Positions 1-8,831 of a stretch of 64,000 nt of DNA are shown in pieces. The stretch is from contig JABTVC010000004.1 of NCBI GenBank assembly GCA_015075005.1, forward strand, positions 89,345-153,344, in the 5' to 3' direction. The notes beneath the pieces were generated by a model. It was not told the DNA's origin and searched no databases. It saw nothing but the letters and a program-made list of their open reading frames with translations. Position 1 is the first letter of the stretch, and each line of letters opens with the position of its first letter. The position numbers were made by a program, and so were the translations under genes. This stretch comes from Planctomycetia bacterium. Its GTDB lineage: Bacteria > Planctomycetota > Brocadiia > Brocadiales > Brocadiaceae.

Positions 1-1481
1 TCAACAATCCCTTTTAAAGTCAAATAATCTGTATCAGCCAGGATGGACAAACAGGTCTTTTCGTGTGGCAGTTTAGCTCCGGCAAGATAAACTTTAGCGA
101 TCTCGAAGATTTTTATTTGTTCTGTGCCATGATGCATATTATATCGCTTGGTATTAATAAGACTGGGTAGGAGAGATGTCCGCAAACGGCTCTCTTCCTG
201 TCTCAGTGGATTGGCAATATCGATGCCCTCTTTATCAGACCACAGATTAACCGCTTGTAGTGGAGCGGTATCTACGATGCTAAAGGTTTTAACTTCATAA
301 AAACCAAGACCAATAAGAAACTGACGGATAGTATCCTCGACAACTTCAACTTTGTTCTTCGTGCTCCCACGAACATTAATAGAAGTCTTTGTTGGAATGT
401 TGTTATATCCGTAGATTCTGGCCACCTCTTCGATCAGGTCAATCTCACGGGAAATGTCACCCCGAAAGCTTGGCACTTCAAGATCAATAAAGTTATCTAC
501 ATCATTAAGTATGTTAAATTGAAGTTTTTTTAAAATATCAATAGCAACATCTCTTTTTACTTCTACTCCTAACACTTTGTGAAGACGTTCCATACGGAGT
601 ACAATTTTTTTTGTTTCATGTCTTTCCGATCGTATATTAACAGTGCCGCCAGCAATTTCTCCCCCTGTACAATCTTTGATAAGCCGCACAGCCCGTTGGG
701 ATACGCGGTCTATGCCTTCGGGATCTATACCCCGTTCAAAACGATATGAGGAATCAGAAGTAATGCCTAATGCCCGTGATGTCCGCCGCACCTGTCTTTG
801 CTCAAATTGTGCGCATTCCAGAAGGATGTTTCTGGTTGAGCCGGAAACCTCTGTTTCCACGCCTCCCATAACTCCTGCAATGGCAACAGGTCTCCTGCCG
901 TCTGCAATAACCAACATATCAGGGAAAAGAGCACGTCTTGCTCCGTTGATTGCTACAATTTCTTCTCCGATTCTGGCCTTTCTTACGATTATCTTTTGCT
1001 CTGCTAACCGATCCAGATCGAATGCGTGAAGGGGTTGCCCTGTCTCCACCATCACATAATTGGTTATGTCAACAATATTATTTACCGGTCGAAGACCAAC
1101 ACACTTTAACCTCTTTTGCATCCATTCAGGGGAAGGAGTAACCGTTATATGACGAACTACCCTGGCTGTATAACGAGGACACAATATCGGTTCTTCAACG
1201 CTAACGTTTATAAATTCAGATATATCCACATGAGCGCTACCGACATTTGTTTCCGGAAAATAAAGATTTCCTCCCTCTGCTGCAGCTATCTCACGTGCGA
1301 TACCAATAATTCCAAGGCAATCCGGACGATTTGAAGTAACTTCTATATCCAGGCAGAAATCGTCTTCTACAGGTTGAATGTCGGCGACCACCAATCCTAC
1401 ATTGGTTAACTTATCCGCCAATTCCTGAGGAGACAGGCAAATATATACATATTCCTTTAACCAGTTGTAGCTGATCTTCAT
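1..1481 (-). CDS. pheT: Phenylalanyl-tRNA synthetase beta subunit, 3' end beyond the window
   Basis: This is the beta subunit of the cytosolic alpha2beta2 enzyme that charges tRNA-Phe. The frame is open from an ATG at 1481 to the left edge, about 493 residues. It begins MKISYNWLKEYV, the standard PheT N-terminus. It later shows the B3/4 editing-domain stretch (GQPLHAFDLDRL) and the B5 region (EVARIYGYNNIP). Oddly, the N-terminal helix (ADKLTNVGLVV) runs directly into DIEVTSNRPDCLGIIGIAREI. The EMAP-II/OB tRNA-binding domain of about 100 residues that normally lies between these is absent. The gene starts 10 nt after the pheS stop, so the two are surely co-transcribed. The identity is certain; the domain loss is read directly from the translation. 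Confidence 0.96.
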   Translation of the reverse strand, partial: MKISYNWLKEYVYICLSPQELADKLTNVGLVVADIQPVEDDFCLDIEVTSNRPDCLGIIGIAREIAAAEGGNLYFPETNVGSAHVDISEFINVSVEEPILCPRYTARVVRHITVTPSPEWMQKRLKCVGLRPVNNIVDITNYVMVETGQPLHAFDLDRLAEQKIIVRKARIGEEIVAINGARRALFPDMLVIADGRRPVAIAGVMGGVETEVSGSTRNILLECAQFEQRQVRRTSRALGITSDSSYRFERGIDPEGIDRVSQRAVRLIKDCTGGEIAGGTVNIRSERHETKKIVLRMERLHKVLGVEVKRDVAIDILKKLQFNILNDVDNFIDLEVPSFRGDISREIDLIEEVARIYGYNNIPTKTSINVRGSTKNKVEVVEDTIRQFLIGLGFYEVKTFSIVDTAPLQAVNLWSDKEGIDIANPLRQEESRLRTSLLPSLINTKRYNMHHGTEQIKIFEIAKVYLAGAKLPHEKTCLSILADTDYLTLKGIV

Positions 1482-1491
1482 TATTTATACT

Positions 1492-2508
1492 TTAAAATTG
1501 TGATAAAAAACGAATATCATTTTCATAGAAAAGACGTATGTCGCAAATACCATACTTCAGCATCGTAATCCGCTCAACACCCATCCCAAACGCAAAACCT
1601 GTATACTTTTCTTCATCATAGTGTACCGCCTTGAATACATTGGGATCAACCATACCAGCCCCCAATATTTCAACCCATCCACTATAAGAACAGACACTAC
1701 ATCCTCTGCCTCCACAGATAGAACACGAAATATCAACCTCGGCGCTCGGTTCTGTAAAGGGAAAGAATGATGGCCTCAGACGCATTCGAATATTTTGGCC
1801 AAAATAGGTCTTAATAAATTGGTTGAGTACCCCTTTCAAATCTGCAAAGCTTACCCCTTCGTCCACAAAAAGACCTTCCACCTGGTGAAACATAAAAGAG
1901 TGTCTGGCATCAACCGTATCAGGCCTGTATACCCTGCCAGGGGCAATAATCCGAATAGGTGGTTTTTGCTTTTCCATGATACGAATCTGAACAGTGGATG
2001 TTTGGCTTCTCAAAAGTACATCATCTCGTATGTAAAAAGTATCAAAATCAGTTCGGGAAGGATGATCCGTGGGAATGTTTAATGCCTCAAAATTGTAATA
2101 CTCTAACTCAACTTCAGGGCCGTAAACTACATCAAAACCTAAGCGGGCAAAGACCTCTTTAATATCATCAATCGTTTGAGTGATCGGATGCTTTTTCCCT
2201 ATAAAGGGGCGTTTGCCCGGTAAAGTAATATCGAATAATTCAGTCTTAATTTTTGGAATTACTTCTGCTGATACCTTTGTAATAAGTTCATCTATTATAT
2301 CCGCAATTTCAATCTTTAAAAAGTTAACCCGCTGTCCAAATGCGGCGCGTTTTTCTGTTGGCAACGCAGGAATAAGCTTCATTAAATCATTGACAATGCC
2401 CTTTCTTCCCAAATATTTTATCTTAAGCTGTTCTGCATCTTTCCGCGTGGTAATTGTCTTGGTTTCATCTTGTAAATTACTTTTTACTTCTTCTAATTTC
2501 TCTGTCAT
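1492..2508 (-). CDS. pheS: Phenylalanyl-tRNA synthetase alpha subunit
   Basis: This 338-aa catalytic subunit of PheRS is the family's usual length. It has an N-terminal coiled-coil region (residues 1-90). The class II core follows, with HPSRTDFDTFY (149-159), the motif 2 segment RSQTSTVQIR (167-176) and motif 3 GFAFGMGVERI (304-314). A Cys cluster (C262, C265, C270, C273), as in many bacterial PheS proteins, precedes the conserved GWVEILGAGMV. The gene lies between rplT and pheT on the same strand. A stem-loop with a T-run sits about 25 nt upstream of its start, so expression may be uncoupled from, or attenuated relative to, the ribosomal-protein genes. Confidence 0.97.
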   Translation of the reverse strand: MTEKLEEVKSNLQDETKTITTRKDAEQLKIKYLGRKGIVNDLMKLIPALPTEKRAAFGQRVNFLKIEIADIIDELITKVSAEVIPKIKTELFDITLPGKRPFIGKKHPITQTIDDIKEVFARLGFDVVYGPEVELEYYNFEALNIPTDHPSRTDFDTFYIRDDVLLRSQTSTVQIRIMEKQKPPIRIIAPGRVYRPDTVDARHSFMFHQVEGLFVDEGVSFADLKGVLNQFIKTYFGQNIRMRLRPSFFPFTEPSAEVDISCSICGGRGCSVCSYSGWVEILGAGMVDPNVFKAVHYDEEKYTGFAFGMGVERITMLKYGICDIRLFYENDIRFLSQF

Positions 2509-2532
2509 TCAAATGTATTTATTAAAAAGTAG

Positions 2533-2586
2533 AAAAAATGCAGGCACGTTCCTTCCATCCTGGTCAATACCAGAAAAGAACGTGCC
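2533..2586 (-). terminator. Branched stem-loop plus T-run between rplT and pheS
   Basis: On the minus strand, perfect 9-bp arms (GGCACGTTC / GAACGTGCC, 2543-2586) enclose a second hairpin (CTGGT-ATTG-ACCAG). A run of six T follows at 2538-2533. The shape fits an intrinsic terminator or an attenuator ahead of pheS. No Phe-rich leader peptide was recognised. Confidence 0.7.
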
Positions 2587-2673
2587 CCATGTTTCAGAAA
2601 TGAAAATCCCGTGAAAGGACAGGCTAACGATTATTGTACGGGAATGAAGCTTTTATCAATTGCCCTCAAGATT

Positions 2674-3027
2674 TTAAGCTGATGCTTTTACTTGTTCGAC
2701 GAGTTGATCAAATGCAGATTTGTCATGAACAGCCATCTCTGCCAGCATCTTTCTATTGAGATCTATATTAGCCTTGATTAATCCACGAATAAAACGGCTG
2801 TATGAAATACCACGTTCTCTGGCAGCAGCATTGATTCTGGATATCCAGAGTTCTCTAAATTTTCTTTTTCTCGCCTTCCGGTCCCTAAACGAAAAAACCA
2901 TGGCGCGGATATACGTCTCCATGGCCTTGCGGTATAAATTACCTCTGCCGCCCCAGTAACCTTCCGTTTTGTTTAACAACCTTTTTCTCGATCTTTTTCT
3001 TGCACAACCTTTTGTTGCTCTTGGCAT
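2674..3027 (-). CDS. rplT: Ribosomal protein L20
   Basis: This is large-subunit protein L20, which binds 23S rRNA early in 50S assembly. The protein is 117 aa, normal for the family. Its very basic N-terminus ([18 protein letters not shown]) and the later segment [24 protein letters not shown] are diagnostic. It sits 37 nt downstream of rpmI, the usual infC-rpmI-rplT order. In other bacteria L20 represses this operon by binding its mRNA. No such site was identified here. Confidence 0.97.
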   Translation of the reverse strand: MPRATKGCARKRSRKRLLNKTEGYWGGRGNLYRKAMETYIRAMVFSFRDRKARKRKFRELWISRINAAARERGISYSRFIRGLIKANIDLNRKMLAEMAVHDKSAFDQLVEQVKASA

Positions 3028-3064
3028 ATTACAACTCTTTCATCAAAAAAAATTAAAATTTACC

Positions 3065-3262
3065 TTAAGACCCTCGTAATGCCCTCGTCATGATCTGATT
3101 AAAGGCGGGTGAGACCCCTGTTTTTTTTCTCATATGTTGCTTTCTCCTTCCCGATTTTCCCGACATCAGATGACTCTTGCCTGGCCTTGATCTCTTTACC
3201 TTACCTTTTGCACTGATTTTTATTCGCTTCTTAAGCCCTTTATGGGTTTTTAACTTCGGCAT
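3065..3262 (-). CDS. rpmI: Ribosomal protein L35
   Basis: This 65-aa basic large-subunit protein starts MPKLKTHKGLKKRIKIS and contains the typical GKVKRSRPGKSHLMSGKSGRRKQH segment in two overlapping halves. The ATG at 3262 is preceded by a GGAGG about 7 nt upstream on the minus strand. It lies between infC and rplT, as in most bacteria. Confidence 0.96.
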   Translation of the reverse strand: MPKLKTHKGLKKRIKISAKGKVKRSRPGKSHLMSGKSGRRKQHMRKKTGVSPAFNQIMTRALRGS

Positions 3263-3354
3263 CTACAGACCTCCATAATTAATATAGTAACAACTAAGTT
3301 TCACTTAATCCTGAATAACACTTAATAAATTCTCAACACATTGAAGTTTTCTGC

Positions 3355-3852
3355 TTACTTTGGGGATAAAATTATCCCTAGCCTGCGATCATCAGATATT
3401 TTATCTTTTTCTACTTTTGCTATGTCCTCTAGTGATTCAGCGATTCGTTTCAAGATCGTATCACCTAAACTTGTATGAGCGCGCTCGCGCCCTTTAAACA
3501 TCATGCTGACGATGACACGGTCTTTATTCTCTAAAAATTTCCTAGCCTGGCGAATCTTCGTTTGTATATCGTGCTCGCCCGTCTTTGGCCTTAGCCTTAA
3601 TTCTTTTAACTGGACTACATGTTGTTTCTGATGTGTTTTTTTCTTTTGTTTATACTTATATTTGCCATAATTCAAAATTCTACAGACGGGAGGATTAGCT
3701 TCAGGAGCTACCTCCACAAGGTCTAGATCTACAGCCTTTGCCTTTGCAATAGCATCTTCCTTGGTAACGATCCCTACTTGTGCACCGTTCTCATCTATCA
3801 ATCTTACCGTAGCGGAACGGATACGTTCATTAATTCTTAATTCTTGTGAAAT
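3355..3852 (-). CDS. infC: Translation initiation factor IF-3, probable AUU start
   Basis: IF-3 binds the 30S subunit and checks start-codon choice. A TTG at 3801 would give 148 aa and cut off the conserved start of the protein. The frame continues upstream without a stop to an ATT at 3852, preceded by AGGAGG with 9 nt spacing. That gives 165 aa beginning (I/M)SQELRINERIRSATVRLID, a standard IF-3 N-terminus. An AUU start is the classical autoregulatory start of infC in enterobacteria, because IF-3 discriminates against it. The C-domain (KELRLRPKTGEHD, RAHTSLG) is intact. The gene follows thrS by 27 nt. Confidence 0.93.
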   Translation of the reverse strand: MSQELRINERIRSATVRLIDENGAQVGIVTKEDAIAKAKAVDLDLVEVAPEANPPVCRILNYGKYKYKQKKKTHQKQHVVQLKELRLRPKTGEHDIQTKIRQARKFLENKDRVIVSMMFKGRERAHTSLGDTILKRIAESLEDIAKVEKDKISDDRRLGIILSPK

Positions 3853-3879
3853 GTATATTCTCCTCCTAAAAAGTCAAAA

Positions 3880-5802
3880 TCACCTTTTTTCTCTAATTTC
3901 AGATTCCGTGTTTTTAATGAAATCTTCAATATATATCATCCCTTCGTTGCCTTTTTTCCTGCTTCTGACAGCAACAGCGTTACCTTCTATTTCTTTATCA
4001 CCGACGACCAGCAAATAAGGGATTTTTTCTAAAGTGCCCTCTCGTATCTTGTAACTGATTTTTGCGTTGCTTGTGTCACATTCAACCCTAAAACTCCTGG
4101 CAAGTAACTGAGCTTGTAATTTTTTGGCATAATCAATGTGTGCATCGGTTATGGGCAATATTCTCATTTGAATTGGCGCAAGCCATAATGGAAAATCACC
4201 TGCATAGTGTTCTATCAAACACCCCACAAACCGTTCCATCGCCCCCAGCACCGTACGATGAACCATTACCACACGATGATGAAGACCATCTGAGCCAACG
4301 TAATCGACATCAAATCTTTCCGGCAGGTTAAAGTCAACCTGGATGGTGGGTCCCTGCCACCCACGTCCTATAGCATCCTTAACCTTGATATCTATTGCAG
4401 GACCATAAAACTTTGCTTCCCCTTCCATTCGCGTATACTTGAGTCCCTTTTTATCAAGGGCAACCCTCAAGGCATCTTCAGCATGCTCCCAGACTTCATC
4501 CCGGCCTATATATTTTTCCTTTTCTCCCTTACCTCGTACGCTTAGCTCTATTTCATATTCATTAAATCCGAAGCTTGAAAGCATAAACTGAGCCAGTTCG
4601 ATTACTCCCAGAATTTCAGCTTCTAATTGATCAGGTGTACAAAATATATGCGCATCGTCCTGAGTAAAACCACGCACACGCAGAAGTCCATGCAAGACCC
4701 CCGATCTCTCATACCGATACACAGTTCCCAATTCTCCCCACCGTAAAGGTAAGTCACGATAACTGTGAAGCTTTGTCTTGAACATAAGCACAGCAAAAGG
4801 ACAGTTCATGGGTTTTAAGATATATTCTTGTCCATCAACCTCAATTGGCGAGTACATGCTTTCGCGGTAAAAATTCCAATGACCGCTGGTTTTCCACAAG
4901 TTGATCTTCGCAATATGGGGACTATAGACAATCTCATATCCGCGTTTAAAATGTTCTTCTCTCCAAAAATTCTCAACAATGTTTCGTATTCTGGCACCTT
5001 TTGGATGCCAAAAGGTTAAACCCGGCCCCCCTTCTTCATGAAAACTGAAGAGGTCTAAGTCTTTGCCTATTTTCCGGTGATCTCGTTTTTCAGCCTCTTC
5101 CAGGAATTTTAGATACTTGTCAAGCTCTGCTTGTGTAAAGAATGCCGTCCCGTAAATACGTTGCAACATCGGATTCGTTTCTTTACCGCGCCAATAAGCG
5201 CCTGCTACACTCAGCAGTTTGAATACCCGGGCCTTTCCTGTGCTCTGAATGTGCGGGCCGCGGCACAAGTCTACAAACTCTCCCTGAGTATAAAAAGAAA
5301 CCTTATCATCCCCGATATCCTTAATGAGTTCGGCCTTAAAAGGCTGACCAACGTCTTACAACATCTTTATAGCAACATCACGAGGCAATTCCATCCTTTT
5401 GATAACAATATTCTCGCTGACAACCTTTGCCATTTCTTCTTCTATCTTCTTGATATCCTCTCCAGACAGACTGTGCTGAAGACTGAAATCATAATAAAAC
5501 CCATGCTCAATGGTAGGACCTATACCGAGTTTTACACCAGGAAAGAGCCGGCTTACAGCCTGCGCCATAATATGGGCTGTGCTATGGCGAAGAATGTCTA
5601 AACCTTCCTCCGTCCCTTCAGTAATTACAGATAAAGAAATATCCTCTTTTATAGGATAACTAAGATCCACAAGCATTCCGCTAGCCTTCCCCGCCAACGC
5701 TCCTTCACCCAAACGACTACCAATATTGCCGGCAATTTCTCCAATAGTTATATTATCTTTATATTCTTTTTTTGTTCCGTCCGGTAATGTAATCTTAACC
5801 AT
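3880..5802 (-). pseudogene. thrS: Threonyl-tRNA synthetase gene with one in-frame TAA
   Basis: The full frame (641 codons including stops) matches the usual ThrRS length of about 640 aa. It holds a TGS domain (from MVKITLPDGTKKEYKD), the HxxxH second domain (HSTAHIMAQAV), the class II core (LCRGPHIQSTGK, RVRGFTQDDAHIF, HRTVLGAMERFVG) and the anticodon-binding C-domain. The single defect is a TAA at 5358-5356, in frame, between AIKML and DVGQPFKAELIKDI. Homologues usually have a Lys there, so AAA to TAA would explain it. Both sides stay in the same frame, so this is not a frameshift. As this is normally an essential single-copy gene, a base-call error, readthrough or a second thrS elsewhere are the options. 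An internal restart at about 5268 would lack the TGS and editing region. Confidence 0.9.
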
Positions 5803-5977
5803 AATAGTAAAACTTTCGCAACGCCATTAGCTCTCATGTGCTCATGGTTTTAAGTTAATAACAGGCTATATTTATATTAGTAAATATTCTTTAATCTCTT
5901 CTAAAGAAAATAATTGCTATTTTTCCCCATTGATGTCAACGAAAATGCTGTTTCTAACAAATATGTTTGACAATCCA

Positions 5978-6054
5978 TGGTGGGCGATACTGGGCTCGAA
6001 CCAGTGACCTCTTGCTTGTCGAGCAAGCGCTCTAGCCAACTGAGCTAATCGCCC
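5978..6054 (-). tRNA. tRNA-Val, anticodon GAC, CCA encoded
   Basis: A full cloverleaf reads on the minus strand. The acceptor is GGGCGAT/ATCGCCC, the D stem GCTC/GAGC, the anticodon stem CTTGC/GCAAG with loop TCGACAA, and the T arm ACTGG-TTCGAGC-CCAGT. The discriminator is A and CCA is encoded. Loop positions 34-36 read GAC (valine). Position 33 is C instead of the nearly universal U. Confidence 0.9.
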
Positions 6055-6217
6055 TAAGTATTTTTTACCGCTGGAAATATAGTAAACCTTCTCCCGAAAT
6101 CTTTAAAAATGTCATACTTAGGCGGAATTATGCTATCAAATAGGTTGTTTATTGTCAAGGAAAAACGGCATTAAAAACGGTAGCATAATTTTTAAAAAAA
6201 GTATTTAAAATAAATGT

Positions 6218-7207
6218 ATGCTTTGTTATGATTATACCGACAAGACACAAGACGTTTGTAATTTAACCGATATTTTAATAAAACGAGCACATCGATTTTC
6301 CTTGTCTACTATAAAAGAAAAAATTAAGGAGCTGAAAACACAAAGAAATGCCGTAATCCTTGCGCATAACTACCAGAGGGGAGATGTGCAGGATATTGCA
6401 GACTTTACAGGAGATTCGCTGGGACTTTCACAGCAGGCGGCAAAGACAAAAGCCGACATAATTGTGTTCTGTGGTGTACACTTCATGGCAGAAACGGCTT
6501 CCATTCTCTCTCCTGACAAGATGGTACTCCTGCCTGATGAGCATGCAGGTTGTCCAATGGCTAACATGATAACCCTCAAAGAACTAAGAATAAAGAAAGA
6601 GGCACATCCGGATGCCACCGTGGTTTGCTATGTAAACAGTACTGCAGCTATAAAGGCAGAGAGCGATATCTGTTGCACTTCTGCTAATGCGATGAAAATT
6701 GTATCATCAATTCCCAAAGACCGGGAAATCCTCTTTATACCAGATAAGAGTCTTGGCGGGTATATATCATCTAAACTGAACCGACCCATGATACTTTGGG
6801 AAGGGTACTGTCCCACGCATCACAGGATACTCGCCGAACATATTCTTAAATTAAAGATAACAAACCCTGATGCCAGGGTTGTTGTTCACCCTGAATGTAC
6901 GCCGGATGTGATTGCACTGGCAGACCATGTCGCCAGTACTACCGGTATTGCAAAATATTGTAAGGAAACAGCAGCCAAAGAGTTTATCATTGGGACAGAG
7001 ACAGGCCTTTTACACCGCTTAAAAAAAGAGAATCCTCAAAAAACCTTTTATGCTATTACTCAACTTGCAGATTGTTCCAATATGAAACTTATCAGTCTTG
7101 AAAAGGTATTGTGGTCTTTGGAGGATCTTGTTTACCAGATAAAGGTGCCAGATGATATTGCGGCAAAGGCACGGTTAGCAATCCAAAAAATGCTGGATTT
7201 GTCGTAA
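6218..7207 (+). CDS. nadA: Quinolinate synthase
   Basis: NadA condenses iminoaspartate with dihydroxyacetone phosphate to quinolinate in NAD synthesis, using a [4Fe-4S] cluster. The 329-aa protein has the three-fold repeated architecture with AVILAHNYQRGDVQDIADFTGDS near residue 45 (given as overlapping motifs), DEHAGCPMAN, VVHPECTPDV and the final QLADCSNMKLISLEKV. The Cys residues of these motifs fit the cluster ligands. ATG at 6218 was chosen as the first start; no good ribosome-binding site is visible. larE follows 29 nt later. nadB and nadC are not in the window. Confidence 0.96.
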   Translation: MLCYDYTDKTQDVCNLTDILIKRAHRFSLSTIKEKIKELKTQRNAVILAHNYQRGDVQDIADFTGDSLGLSQQAAKTKADIIVFCGVHFMAETASILSPDKMVLLPDEHAGCPMANMITLKELRIKKEAHPDATVVCYVNSTAAIKAESDICCTSANAMKIVSSIPKDREILFIPDKSLGGYISSKLNRPMILWEGYCPTHHRILAEHILKLKITNPDARVVVHPECTPDVIALADHVASTTGIAKYCKETAAKEFIIGTETGLLHRLKKENPQKTFYAITQLADCSNMKLISLEKVLWSLEDLVYQIKVPDDIAAKARLAIQKMLDLS

Positions 7208-7236
7208 TTTATCGCAGAGACGCAAAGAAAGATATT

Positions 7237-8052
7237 GTGGATAGAGAAGAGAAACTTGAAAGATTAAAGGATAATATAAAAACCCTGGAAAGCGTTGTGG
7301 TTGCCTTTTCAGGAGGCGTGGATAGCTCCCTTGTGGCAAAAGTTTGCTATGATATACTTGGAGACCATGCCCTCGCCGTTACAGCACGATCAGAGACTTA
7401 TCCTGTTTATGAATATGAAGAGGCGTTGAAGATAGCAGGAGAAATTGGCATTCCGCATATAACCGTCGATACCAGCGAGCTCGGAATCAAGGGATTTGCC
7501 GAAAATCCCCCCAATCGGTGTTACTACTGTAAATCAGAATTATTTGGGAAGCTCAAAGAAATTGCCCGGGAAAAGGGGTATAAAAACGTTGCGGATGGCG
7601 CTAATCTTGACGATACAGACGAGTATAGACCAGGACTCGATGCCGCTAAAGAACTTGAGGTGTGCAGCCCCTTGAAAGAAAGCGGATTAAGGAAAACAGA
7701 TATACGTGAAATATCGAAATACCTTAATCTTTCTAATTGGGACAAACCTTCATATGCCTGCATGTCCTCGAGATTTCCTTATGGGCAATCCATAACAGAG
7801 GAGAAATTAATCCTTGTCGCAGCGGCGGAAAATTACTTAAGAAGTATCGACCTGAAACAATTCCGTGTAAGACATCACGACACCATTGCACGCATTGAGG
7901 TATTACCGGAAGATATCCCTGCACTTTTGCAAAATGGCAAACGCAAAGAACTTGTCAGGAAATTTAAGGAAATTGGTTACAAATACGTCACTATTGATAT
8001 GGAAGGATATCGTAGCGGCAGTATGAATGAGGTGCTTATACAACAAAAATAG
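7237..8052 (+). CDS. larE: LarE-type ATP-dependent sulfur transferase
   Basis: This is a 271-aa PP-loop ATPase of the LarE family, which adenylates and sulfurates the nickel-pincer cofactor precursor of lactate racemase and its relatives. The PP-loop SGGVDSS is at residues 25-31. C95 and C98 (NRCYYCKSELF) and C175 (SYACMSSRFPYG) form a three-Cys set, as in LarE enzymes proposed to carry a [4Fe-4S] cluster rather than to sacrifice a single Cys. The start is GTG at 7237. larA, larB and larC are not seen here, so the target enzyme is unknown. Co-transcription with nadA is likely. Confidence 0.85.
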   Translation: MDREEKLERLKDNIKTLESVVVAFSGGVDSSLVAKVCYDILGDHALAVTARSETYPVYEYEEALKIAGEIGIPHITVDTSELGIKGFAENPPNRCYYCKSELFGKLKEIAREKGYKNVADGANLDDTDEYRPGLDAAKELEVCSPLKESGLRKTDIREISKYLNLSNWDKPSYACMSSRFPYGQSITEEKLILVAAAENYLRSIDLKQFRVRHHDTIARIEVLPEDIPALLQNGKRKELVRKFKEIGYKYVTIDMEGYRSGSMNEVLIQQK

Positions 8053-8083
8053 AAAAGGGTAATATCAACCATATCACCCTTTT
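8053..8083. terminator. Hairpin between convergent larE and pseudopilin
   Basis: The arms are AAAAGGGT-A-ATAT and ATAT-C-ACCCTTTT around a 5-nt loop, with A/T runs on both sides. It sits directly after the larE stop and 25 nt before the end of the minus-strand pilin gene, so it can end transcription from either side. Confidence 0.75.
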
Positions 8084-8107
8084 CGAAACAGGGAAAAAAG
8101 AACTGGA

Positions 8108-8758
8108 TTATTGCAATATAGCGGTATCAGTTCCAGCCGTACTAGGTGTCGTATGGCCTCCCCCTGCTCCGGCCCATATATCATCATAACCCACCGTGCT
8201 CGTCCCATAGTAGCCACAAGTCGAAGTACCTTTCCATTCAACGTGGCCGTCAATATAGAGTACGTTTTGTCCTTTTTTATTATGGTTGTTTGAAAGCCAG
8301 GCAGAAGTGTCTGTCCCTAATCTATCGGCAACAATGACCACGCCAGAATCGTCCGAAGCCGTATGGTTATCATCGTAACCATAACTGCATGTGTTTTCTG
8401 TGAAAGAAGTCACGGTTGCTGTTAGAGATAAAACATTTAGTTCTAAAACACCGCCATCACTTGGGCATTTAAAGATTTTTTTATCCGTAATATACTGATC
8501 ATAAAGCTTTCCAAGGGATTGCAACTCTCCTAATGCGTTATTACTGCCAATCGTTGTGGGAAATGCCATATTGTTATCTTGGGCATACATATGAAGGGCA
8601 GTGCCCATCTGTTTCAGGTTAGAAACACACTGTGTCCTTCGCGCCAATTCCCGTGTCTTGCTTAATACGGGCAAGAGGGTACTTGCAAGGATACCAATAA
8701 TGGCAACCACAACCAGTAACTCAACTAATGTAAAACCCATGCTTTTCTTTTTTGTCAT
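8108..8758 (-). CDS. Type II secretion/type IV pilin-like protein, H-X9-DG family (copy 1)
   Basis: This 216-aa prepilin-like protein has a short basic leader (MTKKKSMG) and a class III signal, with cleavage expected before [18 protein letters not shown]. The hydrophobic alpha1-N helix follows, then [24 protein letters not shown]. The C-terminal half carries the H-X9-DG signature ([17 protein letters not shown]). These features define a pseudopilin family abundant in Planctomycetes, where the DG motif lies in a metal-binding C-terminal loop. A paralogue lies 73 nt upstream on the same strand with almost the same C-terminus, so this is a tandem duplication. The pilus or secretion assembly genes are not in the window. 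Confidence 0.88.
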   Translation of the reverse strand: MTKKKSMGFTLVELLVVVAIIGILASTLLPVLSKTRELARRTQCVSNLKQMGTALHMYAQDNNMAFPTTIGSNNALGELQSLGKLYDQYITDKKIFKCPSDGGVLELNVLSLTATVTSFTENTCSYGYDDNHTASDDSGVVIVADRLGTDTSAWLSNNHNKKGQNVLYIDGHVEWKGTSTCGYYGTSTVGYDDIWAGAGGGHTTPSTAGTDTAILQ

Positions 8759-8771
8759 AATTATTTCAAGA

Positions 8772-8809
8772 AGAAAGGGTAATATTCTTTTGAATATTAC
8801 CCTTTCTTT
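8772..8809. terminator. 17-bp perfect hairpin between the two pseudopilin genes
   Basis: The arm AAGAAAGGGTAATATTC (8772-8788) pairs perfectly with 8793-8809 around a TTTT loop. It separates the two paralogous pilin genes. The GGGTAATATT core is reused in the hairpin at 8053-8083, so the duplication may have included the terminator. Confidence 0.75.
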
Positions 8810-8831
8810 TTAGCAAGAGAGAGAAAAATGA

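Noticed and set aside
5356..5358. Selenocysteine-like or pyrrolysine-like recoding in thrS
   Set aside because: The codon is TAA, the position is not a catalytic Cys or Lys, and no recoding element was seen.
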